This document shows positions 6,839 to 14,887 of a stretch of DNA of 64,000 nt, piece by piece (positions within the stretch are counted from its first letter, which is position 1; each line of letters starts with the position of its first letter). The stretch is from DATAOG01 sp963798075. Its GTDB lineage: Bacteria > Pseudomonadota > Alphaproteobacteria > Geminicoccales > Geminicoccaceae. Below the pieces are notes generated by a model. It was given only the letters and a program-made list of their open reading frames with translations. It was not told the DNA's origin and did not search any database. The stretch lies in NCBI GenBank assembly GCA_963798075.1, contig CAWCRU010000015.1:24796-88795 (forward strand), given 5' to 3'. Made by a program: the position numbers and the translations under genes.

Positions 6839-8305
6839 CTACTTCCGCCGCGCCTCGATCCGGCGCACGAGGTCCGCCAGCAGGCGCTTGTAGAGATCGT
6901 CCTTGAGCACCGCGTCCTCGACTCCGATGTCGAGGTTCGGGTTGTCGTTGACCTCGATGACCACGAGGCCGCCGTTGGTCTGCTTGATGTCGACCCCGTA
7001 CAGGCCGTCGCCGATCAGGGACGCGGCGCGGCAGCCGAGCTCGGTCACCTCGCGCGGTGTCTGATCGATCGGCCAAGTCTTGAAGGTGCCCTCGCGGATG
7101 CGGCCGTCGGCCTCGTGCTTGACGATCTGCCAGTGGTTCTTGGGCATGAAGTACTGGCAGACGTAGAGGGGCTCGCGATTGAGCACGCCGACCCGCCAGT
7201 CGAACTGGGTCGGCACGTATTCCTGCGCCAGAATGAGGTCGGAATCCTCCAGCAGCTCGCCCGCCCGCGTCTTGAGCTCGGCCTCGTCCTTGACCTTGAA
7301 GACGCCGAGCGAGAACGAGCCGTCCGGGACCTTGAGCACGAGCGGGAAGCCGAGCTGGCTGCCGATCGCCTTGAGATGGCGGCGGTCGAGCACCATGGTC
7401 TGGGGGGTCGGCAGGCCGTTGGCCGCCATGAGTTCCGCCAGATAGACCTTATTGGTGCAGCGCACGATCGAGTTCGGGTCGTCGATCACCGCGAGTCCTT
7501 CGCGCTCGGCCTTACGCGCGAAGCGGTAGGTGTGGTTGTTGAGCGCCGTGGTCTCGCGGATGAACAAGGCGTCGAACTCGCCGAGCCTGAGGAAATCCTG
7601 GCGGCGGATCGGCTCGATCTCGAGCCCCATCTGGGCGCCGATGCGCACCAGCTTCTCGATCGTCGCGGGCTTGGACGGCGGCAGCTTGTCCTGCGGGTTG
7701 TAGAGGACGGCGATATTATAGCGCGGCACCGGCTGCGCCGGGCTCGTCCGCCAGGGCACCTTGAGATAGCTGGCGAGGGCTGTGTTGAACCAGAGGGCCT
7801 GCGCCTCGTCGAGCTCGGCCGGCGACAGCGGCCGGACCGAGCGGATGCGCAGCCCGCCGCCCCGCGACGGCCGGATCGTGACCGCGAGCAGCGGGTGCCG
7901 GAAGCGATCGAACACCGCCCGGGCGAGATCGCGGAAGCGGGCATCCTCGGTGGTGCCGAAGGCGATCAGCAGGCGGATCGAATCGCCGGGCGGCTCCGGC
8001 ATGTGCGCGAGCCGCTTGGCGAGCACCGCGTCCAGTTCGGGCAGGGCGAACCGGTAGAGCGACTTGCGGCCGAGGTCGATGATCGTCCGCACCGAGGGGA
8101 TCACCTTGTGACCGCGCGCCTCGGCGAGCAGCGAGGCGTAGTAGCCGGTGCCCAGATAGACGCAGTCGCGGCTGAGATTGACGACCCGGACCGAGCGGGC
8201 GCGAAAATGCTCCGGCCGCGTGATGTAGATGCGCGGCAGCCAGACCATCTGGCCGAGCGGTTCCGGATAGGCTGAGGGCGGCAGCTCGCTGAGGACGGCT
8301 TGCAT
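6839..8305 (-). CDS. RimK-type ATP-grasp ligase with N-terminal RLAN-like domain
   Basis: A 488-residue protein with an N-terminal domain of about 190 residues (VVNLSRDCVYLGTGYYASLLAEARGHKV region) and a pre-ATP-grasp and ATP-grasp part (YNIAVLYNP onwards). Nucleotide-binding segments include FPLVLKVPDGSFSLG and LILAQEYVP, and the metal site is VIEVNDNPNLD. ATP-grasp ligases of this type join an amino acid or peptide to a carboxylate through an acyl phosphate. The start codon overlaps the stop of the GNAT-C39 gene (TGATG), so the two are translationally coupled. The RimK/GNAT-peptidase pairing is known from comparative genomics as a candidate peptide-modification system, but the substrate is not known to me. 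Confidence 0.85.
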   Translation of the reverse strand: MQAVLSELPPSAYPEPLGQMVWLPRIYITRPEHFRARSVRVVNLSRDCVYLGTGYYASLLAEARGHKVIPSVRTIIDLGRKSLYRFALPELDAVLAKRLAHMPEPPGDSIRLLIAFGTTEDARFRDLARAVFDRFRHPLLAVTIRPSRGGGLRIRSVRPLSPAELDEAQALWFNTALASYLKVPWRTSPAQPVPRYNIAVLYNPQDKLPPSKPATIEKLVRIGAQMGLEIEPIRRQDFLRLGEFDALFIRETTALNNHTYRFARKAEREGLAVIDDPNSIVRCTNKVYLAELMAANGLPTPQTMVLDRRHLKAIGSQLGFPLVLKVPDGSFSLGVFKVKDEAELKTRAGELLEDSDLILAQEYVPTQFDWRVGVLNREPLYVCQYFMPKNHWQIVKHEADGRIREGTFKTWPIDQTPREVTELGCRAASLIGDGLYGVDIKQTNGGLVVIEVNDNPNLDIGVEDAVLKDDLYKRLLADLVRRIEARRK

Positions 8306-9465
8306 CAGGAAGCGGTGTCGCGCCTGCTCAAGATGACCGCAGCGCGGAGCTTGGAGCGGCCGTACTTGGCCATGAGCTCGAATTCCCGGCGCAGGATCGG
8401 GATGCTGACCCGATCGATGCTGGTGACGTGGGCGGAAGAGATATAAGGATCATGAGCGTAGATAAAACGTTGATCGCAGCCCGACACGATGATCCAGTGG
8501 GGCTCCTTGTCGCCGTAGATCCGGTACTGGCTGATCAGCACGAGCGCCATCGCGCCGGCGGCGATCCGTTCGCTCAGCTCGTCGGGCGAGAGCGGATGCA
8601 GATGGACCTCGATCTGGCTGCGCCTGAGCTCGTCGAGGAAGTCTTCGTGGACCAGGCGGATGACCGCCTTCTTGTCGGGGTCGCGCACGGTGTCGAGGAA
8701 GGGCGGACCCTCGTCGTTGACGAACAGCTCGACGTCGAAGCCGCGCCGCCAGGCGGCGAGCGCCAGACCATGCGGGCCGCAGCCGCCGTGGCCGGAGGTC
8801 ATGAAGATCATCGTCGATTCGCGCCACAGGCGGAGCTCGAGCCGGCGGTCGAGGCGCAGCCGCTTGTCGAGCGCCTTCATCGCCATCATCAACGCCGCCG
8901 GCCCGCAGGTGAACTCGAGCGTCTGCCGGTAGTGGGGCACCCGCCAGGCGACCGGCTGCAGCCGCGGCACCAGGGCGTGCGCCATGCGCAGCGCGTCGCT
9001 GTCGTCCTCGTAATAGGAGCGATAGACGCCGAAATCGACGTAGCCGACGCTGCGATAGAGGGCGACCGCGGCGGCATTGCTGGGGTTGACCTCGAGGCGC
9101 ATGACCGCCGTGCCGCGGTCGAGCGCGGCGGTCTCGGCCGCCCACAAGAGGGCTCGGGCGAGGCCGCGGCCCCGCTGCTCGGGGGCGACCGCCATCGAGT
9201 ACAGCCGGGCGAGCGCGGTGCGGCCGTGGAACAGCACGAGCGCGTAGCCGAGCAGCCGCCCTTCCTGCTCGGCGACCAGGCAGCTGGCGGTGTTGGTGCT
9301 CAGGAAATGGCGAAAGCTGCGCCGCGACAGCCGGTCGTACTCGAAACACCGGGTCTCCAGCTCGACCAGCGCCTCGAGATCTTCGGCCACCGCGGGACGG
9401 ATCGACCAGCCTGGCCCGGGCAGGGTGCGGCGCCGCGGGCTCTGCACCTCCGGCAGGGCGGTCAT
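8305..9465 (-). CDS. GNAT acetyltransferase fused to C39-like cysteine peptidase
   Basis: Two-domain protein of 386 residues. Residues about 20-175 form a GNAT fold, with the acetyl-CoA loop at QRGRGLA and the LEVNPSNAAAVALYRSVGY motif. Residues about 195-380 form a papain-like C39 fold with Cys in CGPAALMMAM, His in EPHWIIVSG and Asp in YAHDPY, which make up a complete catalytic triad. No signal peptide or membrane segment is seen, so both parts act in the cytoplasm. The ATG at 9465 is chosen because it leaves room for a divergent promoter before tadA; a start 57 bases further up is possible. Its stop overlaps the ligase start, so the acetyltransferase, peptidase and ligase probably act on the same small peptide or amino acid. 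Confidence 0.85.
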   Translation of the reverse strand: MTALPEVQSPRRRTLPGPGWSIRPAVAEDLEALVELETRCFEYDRLSRRSFRHFLSTNTASCLVAEQEGRLLGYALVLFHGRTALARLYSMAVAPEQRGRGLARALLWAAETAALDRGTAVMRLEVNPSNAAAVALYRSVGYVDFGVYRSYYEDDSDALRMAHALVPRLQPVAWRVPHYRQTLEFTCGPAALMMAMKALDKRLRLDRRLELRLWRESTMIFMTSGHGGCGPHGLALAAWRRGFDVELFVNDEGPPFLDTVRDPDKKAVIRLVHEDFLDELRRSQIEVHLHPLSPDELSERIAAGAMALVLISQYRIYGDKEPHWIIVSGCDQRFIYAHDPYISSAHVTSIDRVSIPILRREFELMAKYGRSKLRAAVILSRRDTAS

Positions 9466-9557
9466 GGATGGCTGTCTGCTGCCGAAGCTTGGAGGACCGT
9501 CATGGGCCCTAGATATAGGCACCGGGCGCGCCCGCGGGAAGACGGGACGGCGGGGTC

Positions 9558-10019
9558 ATGACGCGCGCGCCGCCGACGCCGATGCTGCGCGCCCTGGCCG
9601 AGGCCGAGGCCGCGGCCGCCCGGGGCGAGGTGCCGGTCGGCGCGGTGCTGCTGACAGCCGACGGCGAGCTCCTTGCCGCGGCCGGCAATCGCGTCGAGGA
9701 GCTCCGCGATCCGACCGCCCACGCCGAGCTCCTGGTGATCCGTGAGGCGGCGAAGAGCCTCTGCACGCCACGGCTCGTGGTCTGTGACCTCTACGTCACC
9801 CTCGAGCCCTGCCCGATGTGCGCCCAGGCGATCAGCTTCGCGCGCATCCGCCGGCTGTACTACGGCGCCGCCGATCCCAAGGGCGGCGGCATCGCGCATG
9901 GTCCCCGAATCTTCGCGAGCTCGTCCTGCCATCATGCGCCCGAGGTCTATGGCGGCATCGGCGAGCGCCAGGCAGCCGCCCTGCTCCGGCAGTTCTTTCG
10001 CGCGCGCCGGGGGTCGTGA
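9558..10019 (+). CDS. tadA: tRNA-specific adenosine deaminase TadA-like
   Basis: Zinc-dependent deaminase that converts A34 to inosine in tRNA-Arg(ACG). The 153-residue single domain has the zinc/proton-shuttle motif AHAEL and the second motif EPCPMCAQAI; the C-terminal helix carries FFRARR, typical of TadA. Length and motif order match the bacterial family. It is transcribed away from the GNAT-C39 gene, and the EEP gene follows three bases later. A cytosine or guanine deaminase of the same superfamily is the alternative, but the FxRIRRLYYGAxDPKGG segment favours TadA. Confidence 0.85.
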   Translation: MTRAPPTPMLRALAEAEAAAARGEVPVGAVLLTADGELLAAAGNRVEELRDPTAHAELLVIREAAKSLCTPRLVVCDLYVTLEPCPMCAQAISFARIRRLYYGAADPKGGGIAHGPRIFASSSCHHAPEVYGGIGERQAAALLRQFFRARRGS

Positions 10020-10022
10020 CCG

Positions 10023-10754
10023 ATGCGGCTCGTCGTCTGGAACTGCGCCGGCGGCTTCGCGCGCAAGCTCGCGCCGCTGCTGCGTCTGCGGCCGGATGTA
10101 GCGATCATCCCCGAATGCGCGCGCTCGATCGTCGACGACCCCCGACTGCACGCGGACCAGGTGGCCTGGCGCGGCCCGGAGCCGGGCAAGGGTCTCGCCA
10201 TCATCGCCTTTGGCAGCTGGACGGTCGAGCCGGTCGAGATGCACCTCGCGGATCGATGGTTCCTGCCGGCTCTGGTTCGCAGCGCCGGAATGGACCTCAG
10301 GCTCTGCGCCGTCTGGGTCAAGCCTGCGCCCGAATATCTCGCCCCGACGCTGCGGACGCTCGCTGCCTGCGCCGGGTTCCTGAGCGAGGGGGCTGCGATC
10401 GTCGCGGGCGACTTCAATCATAACGTCTCATTGGACAAGCCGGGACGCCGCCGCCGCTTTCGCGACGTCATCGAGCATCTGAACAGGCTCGGCCTTGTGA
10501 GCGCCTGGCACCGGCATCGCGAGGAAGCGCACGGATCGGAGACCAGCCCGACGTTCCACTTCCGGCGGGCGCCGGACCGGGTCTATCACATCGACTATGC
10601 GTTCATGCCAGGGCAGCCGGAATGGCTGCCCCGATCGGTCGCGCTCGGCACCTATCGGGACTGGGTGGCGAGCGGGCTCAGCGATCACCTGCCCCTGGTC
10701 GTGGAAGCCGGGCCGGGCCAGTCCCGACCCGACCGCCGCCCAAGGCATCAGTAG
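10023..10754 (+). CDS. Endonuclease/exonuclease/phosphatase (EEP) family protein
   Basis: A 243-residue DNase I-like hydrolase. The metal and catalytic residues can be seen in order: NCAGGF near the N-terminus, the Asp and Asn of AGDFNHN, and SDHLPLVV near the C-terminus. The usual early motif (xPDVxxxQE) is present as RPDVAIIPECA. There is no signal peptide. It starts four bases after the tadA stop, so it is probably co-transcribed, and its 3' end overlaps the convergent polysaccharide gene. The substrate (DNA, phospholipid or nucleotide) is not shown. Confidence 0.75.
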   Translation: MRLVVWNCAGGFARKLAPLLRLRPDVAIIPECARSIVDDPRLHADQVAWRGPEPGKGLAIIAFGSWTVEPVEMHLADRWFLPALVRSAGMDLRLCAVWVKPAPEYLAPTLRTLAACAGFLSEGAAIVAGDFNHNVSLDKPGRRRRFRDVIEHLNRLGLVSAWHRHREEAHGSETSPTFHFRRAPDRVYHIDYAFMPGQPEWLPRSVALGTYRDWVASGLSDHLPLVVEAGPGQSRPDRRPRHQ

Positions 10755-12235
10755 GCGCCGTTGCCGCGCAGCACGGCGCGGGGGGTCTTGAGGAGGATGA
10801 CGAGGTCGTACCAGAGCGACCAGTTCTTGACGTACCAGCAATCGAGGTGGACCCGGCGGCGATAGTCGAGATCGTTGCGGCCGCTGATCTGCCAGAGCCC
10901 GGTGAGACCAGGGGTGCTCTCGACATAGTAGACGATGCTGTCGCCGTAGCGCGCGAGCTCCTCGGCGATCACCGGCCGCGGGCCGACCAGGCTCATCTCG
11001 CCGCGCAGCACGTTGAGCAGCTGGGGCAGTTCGTCGAGCGAGGTCCGCCGCAGCCAGACGCCAAAGCGGGTGATCCTCGGGTCGTCCTTGAGCTTGTGAT
11101 CGCGTTGCCATTCGGCGAGCGCTTTTGGATCGGCCGCCAGATGCGCGGCCAGCACCCGCTCGGCGTCGGGCACCATGGTCCGGAACTTGAAGCACGCGAA
11201 CGGCTTGCCGCCCTTACCTATACGCTCATGGCGATAGAGCACCGGCCGGCCGCTGCGCCGCACCTGCCAGCCGATCACCAGCGCGAGCGGCGCTACGAAC
11301 AGGCAGAGCAGGCCGCCCGCGATCAGGTCGAACGCCCGCTTGAGCCGCCTTGGCCAGGGCCGCGCCAGATTGTTGTAGAGGCGGAGGGAGAGCACGTCGT
11401 GGCTGAAGAAATGGGTCACCTGGGTCCCGGCGAGCGGCAGGCCGCGCACCGGTGAGACCATGTCGACGTCGCCATAGTGCAGGCTCAGGCGCTCGACGTA
11501 GCCGCCGCAGCTGGCCATCTCGTCGAGCTCGAGCGCCACCACCACATGCGGCCGCCCGAGATGCTCCGGCAACAGGTCGGGATAGGGGGTGGCGCGCAGC
11601 ACCGGCAGGCGCTTGCCGCCGACCTCCAGATAGGCGGGCGCCGGCTGGGGCGCCCCCGGCGGCTGGATCAGCGCCACCACCTCGAAGCCGAGCAGCGGCT
11701 CGCTCTCGAGCGCGCGCGCGGCATCGAGCGCGTTCGGCCCGCTTCCGACCACCACGGTCGGCCGCCGCCAGGCGCCGAGGCCGATCAGGACGTGCTTGAG
11801 GGCGACCCGCACGAGCGGTACCGTGAGGGCGATCAGGCTCCAGCTCGCCGCCCACCAGAGGCGCGAGAAGTTGCTCTTGGTCAGGAACACCAGCGCGGCG
11901 TCGACGATCGCGAGCGTCACCACGACCCCAAGCACGTCGCCGATCTCCTGCCAGAACGGCCGCCGCCTCGCGTAGTGGCCGAGCCGCCAGAAGGCGACCA
12001 CGCAGGCGATCCCGAGCGCCACGAAGATCACCGGCCGGGTCTCGCCGACGTGGATCGGCCAGTCGTACCAGGTCGCGTGCCAGGGGATCCCGCTGAACCA
12101 ATAGTTCATCGTCCGGCCGGCGACGAAGGACGCAAGGATCACCAAGAGATCGCCGGCCGCGAGCAGCCAGCCCTCACGCACCGCGCGGCGCGAGCGCATC
12201 ACCAGCTGTCGTTCGGTCGCCGCCTGGACGTCCAT
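10748..12235 (-). CDS. Polyprenyl-phosphate hexose-1-phosphate transferase (WbaP-like)
   Basis: Initiating enzyme of exopolysaccharide or O-antigen repeat synthesis: moves a sugar-1-phosphate from a UDP-sugar to undecaprenyl phosphate. The 495-residue protein has an N-terminal block of about four or five membrane segments, a central CoA-binding-like domain (VVVGSGPNALDAAR) and a re-entrant membrane helix with KRAFDLIAGGLL. The catalytic part has KFRTMVPDAE and DELPQLLNVLRGEMSLVGPRP. All signatures of full-length WbaP-type enzymes are present. The first sugar (galactose or glucose) is not shown. It lies upstream of no flippase or polymerase in this window, but GT25 and GT2 genes and galU/ugd are present elsewhere. 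Confidence 0.85.
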   Translation of the reverse strand: MDVQAATERQLVMRSRRAVREGWLLAAGDLLVILASFVAGRTMNYWFSGIPWHATWYDWPIHVGETRPVIFVALGIACVVAFWRLGHYARRRPFWQEIGDVLGVVVTLAIVDAALVFLTKSNFSRLWWAASWSLIALTVPLVRVALKHVLIGLGAWRRPTVVVGSGPNALDAARALESEPLLGFEVVALIQPPGAPQPAPAYLEVGGKRLPVLRATPYPDLLPEHLGRPHVVVALELDEMASCGGYVERLSLHYGDVDMVSPVRGLPLAGTQVTHFFSHDVLSLRLYNNLARPWPRRLKRAFDLIAGGLLCLFVAPLALVIGWQVRRSGRPVLYRHERIGKGGKPFACFKFRTMVPDAERVLAAHLAADPKALAEWQRDHKLKDDPRITRFGVWLRRTSLDELPQLLNVLRGEMSLVGPRPVIAEELARYGDSIVYYVESTPGLTGLWQISGRNDLDYRRRVHLDCWYVKNWSLWYDLVILLKTPRAVLRGNGAY

Positions 12236-12363
12236 CCCACCCGGCCGAGGGTAAAGCGAGCCGCAAGGGCCGAAATCCGGACCGGAAATAGCCCGGAACG
12301 CCTGGAGCAGGCAAGACCCGATTGCCCGGGCGACGGGCCGCCGATGGTCGCTGACCGGGGGGG

Positions 12364-13239
12364 TCAGGCGGCGCGCGCGGCCAGGCGCAGGCGGGCGCGC
12401 CGCGCGAGCTCGACCACGAAAAACACCGGCGACAGCAGGACGATGATGACCTCGCTCGGGCGCATGAGCTTCGAGATCAGCAGCTCGCGATAGCCCGAGC
12501 GCGTGACCAGATGGCGCAGCCGGCGCTTGGCCTTGGTCTTCGGCCTGAAGTTGTCGCTCTGGCCGACCCGCTGGAGGGCGATCATCGGAAAGAATGCGTA
12601 GGTTCCGGGCAATCTGGCGTAGGCGGAATCGACGCCCTTGCCGGCGATCCGGCTGCGCTCGATGCCGGTCGTGCTCCACGGATGGTCGGCCAGCCATTGC
12701 AGCAGGCGCGGGCTCGCGATGTAGGCGTGCGAGCAGGCCGAAGACGTGCGCAGCACATTGTGGCGGACCGGGTAGGCCCTGAGCGGCCAGTGGCCGAGGA
12801 AGAAGATCATCCAGCCGGATGGCAAATCGTCGAGCGCGCGCCCGATCGAGCGCAGGACCCGCGGGCGCAGCCGCCGCGTGAACAGCACGTCGTCCTCGAA
12901 GATCAGGGTCCGCTCGCTGCCGTGCGCGCGGGCGTGCATGGCGACCGCGCGATGCGAGGCCCAGCCGCCGATGAAGCCATTTTGCGGATGCTTATCGGGG
13001 CGGTAGAAGAGCACGCGCCGGCAGAGACCGGCCTTGTGAAACTCGGCGGCCGCCTGGGCGGCCCGATCGTCGCGGGTCTTGAGCGAGATACAGTAGACGG
13101 CGTCCAGGAACGACCAGTCGAGGCCTCGCCCCGGATTCGGATCCGGGCCGCCGCAATAGGGGCAGGCCCGGTCGCGCGGGCAGCGATGATAGGCGGCCCC
13201 ATCCGGCAGCAGGGCGGGTGCGGGTGATCCGTTGAGCAT
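12364..13239 (-). CDS. Glycosyltransferase family 25 (LPS/polysaccharide type)
   Basis: A 291-residue transferase with the GT25 core: DAVYCISLKTRDDR at the start of the fold, the metal-binding FEDDVLF, then a helical C-terminus with a possible membrane-associated segment (VIIVLLSPVFFVVELARRAR). Unusually, about 40 residues precede the fold, with a Cys cluster (CPRDRACPYCGG, spacing C-x5-C-x2-C) that could bind zinc. The ATG at 13239 is preferred; the open frame further up is antisense to the FAD gene. It belongs to the three-gene minus-strand polysaccharide group. Confidence 0.75.
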   Translation of the reverse strand: MLNGSPAPALLPDGAAYHRCPRDRACPYCGGPDPNPGRGLDWSFLDAVYCISLKTRDDRAAQAAAEFHKAGLCRRVLFYRPDKHPQNGFIGGWASHRAVAMHARAHGSERTLIFEDDVLFTRRLRPRVLRSIGRALDDLPSGWMIFFLGHWPLRAYPVRHNVLRTSSACSHAYIASPRLLQWLADHPWSTTGIERSRIAGKGVDSAYARLPGTYAFFPMIALQRVGQSDNFRPKTKAKRRLRHLVTRSGYRELLISKLMRPSEVIIVLLSPVFFVVELARRARLRLAARAA

Positions 13240-13325
13240 GACCTCGTTTCCACCAGAGATCCCAGCAGACTGACGCCGGCGGCCGCCGTCGATCCCGAAG
13301 CCTGCGACCCTTGGCCGCGCCGGCG

Positions 13326-14639
13326 TCATCGCTCGCCCTGCCAGCGGAAGCTGCCGCCCGCGACCAGCCCCTCCGCGATCGAGGCGGCTATGCCCTGAAA
13401 CTGCCAGCGGCCGTAGCGACCGATCTGATGGATGCGATGGTCCTGAAGGATCTGCAGGGCTTCCGCCCGCCAGGTCGAGCCGGGCCAGGACCAGGTATAG
13501 GCGACATCGATCCAGGTCGGATGCGCGACCTCGACCCGCTCGATGAAGCCCCAATGCTGCAATTCACGCACGACCCCGTCGCAATGGGCGTCGACCGCCG
13601 CCTCCGACGGTCGCTCGCCACCGGGGAACGAGCGCTCGACGTAGAGGCTGACCCGGTCGCCTGCGCTGCGGGCCGCGGCCGGCAGGAAGCGCGGATCGAC
13701 GTTGCTGTAGAACCCGACCCGGTGGAACCCCGCCTCGGAACGCGGCAGGTACAGCCAGTGGTCGCCCGGGCAGGCGGCACCGCGGGTGGCGCCGATGTTG
13801 ACCACCAGCACGGAGGTGAACGGATCCGCAGGCGCCGCGGTCGAGAGGCCGGTCATCGCCACGACCCGGTTGAGGGGCAAAGTCGAGAGCAGCGTCTGGT
13901 AGGGCCGCGCGCTGCCGTCGGCGAACAGCAGCCGCCGGCTGCCGACATCGATCTCGACGACACGGCGGTCGAGCTCCAGCCGGCAGCGCGCCGCCATGCG
14001 CCGGGCGAGGAGATCGAGGCCACCCTCGGGGTAGGCAAAGACCGCGTTGTAGCCGGTCGCGGGCGTGTCCTCGAAGGCGCCGCGCAGCGCGAGGCCCAGA
14101 TCCTGGGGCGATTTGTAGGCGTCTTGCGGAGCGATGCGGGTGTAGAGCCCGGCGGTGTAGAGCTCGTGGAACGGCGCGAAGAAGACCCGGTTCAGCGTCG
14201 CGCCGAAGTTGGCCAAGAGCCAGTCGGCCTGCGTCGTGATCGGCCCGGGCGGTCGCGCCATTTCGGCGAGGGCCGCGACGGTCAGCCGACGGTCCAGGAA
14301 CCGGAGGTGATTTTGGATCGGATAGGGGACCGACTGGCGCCGGTCCGGGAAGAATACCGCCGAGCGCCGGGCGTAGCGGGCGAGCGGCACGAGCCCCCCG
14401 ACGAGATGCAGCACGCTCGGATCGCCGCCGAACAGCCAGTGGCCGCCGCCGATCTCGAAGCGATAGCTGTCCTCGTCGTCGGGGGGATGGGGGAGCGGCC
14501 GGTCGCTGCCCGGGACGATGTAGTAGGAGCAGCAGATCCCGCCCGGATGCGCCGCCGCCTCGAGCACCGGCAGCCCGGACGCCATACCGGCGGCGAGGCC
14601 GGTCATTCCGGCGCCAAGGATCAGCGTTCGATCGTCCAT
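13326..14639 (-). CDS. FAD-dependent NAD(P)-binding protein, amine oxidase/UDP-galactopyranose mutase-like
   Basis: A 437-residue flavoprotein starting MDDRTLILGAGMTGLAAGM, the Rossmann GxGxxG for the ADP part of FAD. An EAAAHPGG segment and GGGHWLFGG follow, as in the protoporphyrinogen-oxidase/amine-oxidase superfamily. The C-terminal FAD motif is near YGRWQFQGIAASIAEG. It stands directly upstream of GT25 and WbaP-like genes on the same strand; relatives in polysaccharide loci are often annotated only as 'NAD(P)-binding protein'. A sugar-ring mutase or oxidase role is an inference from context. Confidence 0.7.
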   Translation of the reverse strand: MDDRTLILGAGMTGLAAGMASGLPVLEAAAHPGGICCSYYIVPGSDRPLPHPPDDEDSYRFEIGGGHWLFGGDPSVLHLVGGLVPLARYARRSAVFFPDRRQSVPYPIQNHLRFLDRRLTVAALAEMARPPGPITTQADWLLANFGATLNRVFFAPFHELYTAGLYTRIAPQDAYKSPQDLGLALRGAFEDTPATGYNAVFAYPEGGLDLLARRMAARCRLELDRRVVEIDVGSRRLLFADGSARPYQTLLSTLPLNRVVAMTGLSTAAPADPFTSVLVVNIGATRGAACPGDHWLYLPRSEAGFHRVGFYSNVDPRFLPAAARSAGDRVSLYVERSFPGGERPSEAAVDAHCDGVVRELQHWGFIERVEVAHPTWIDVAYTWSWPGSTWRAEALQILQDHRIHQIGRYGRWQFQGIAASIAEGLVAGGSFRWQGER

Positions 14640-14887
14640 GGGCCGCCGTCCGACCTGGTGCCGGATCCGCGCAGATCTCGTCCGCTCGTGGGCAGGCCGG
14701 CCGCCCCCCAACCCCGGCGCACGGGGTCCGCCACCAAAGTCGGGACCTCTCGCGCCCGCCGTCCGGTCTCGGGTTTCCCTCAGCGCCTGCGGGTCACCTT
14801 ACGCTCCGGCGGGCGGGGGGCAATAGGCGAGATGGCGCGGGCGAACCGACCCGCGACCGCGATCTGACGGCGCGCGAGGCCTGCCGG
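14640..14887. other. Intergenic stretch, nothing recognised
   Basis: This GC-rich spacer lies between the FAD protein gene and spoVR, both on the minus strand. I see no hairpin with a T-run, no conserved ORF and no promoter of a known class. It presumably carries the promoter of the polysaccharide group and the 3' end of the prkA operon. Confidence 0.4.
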
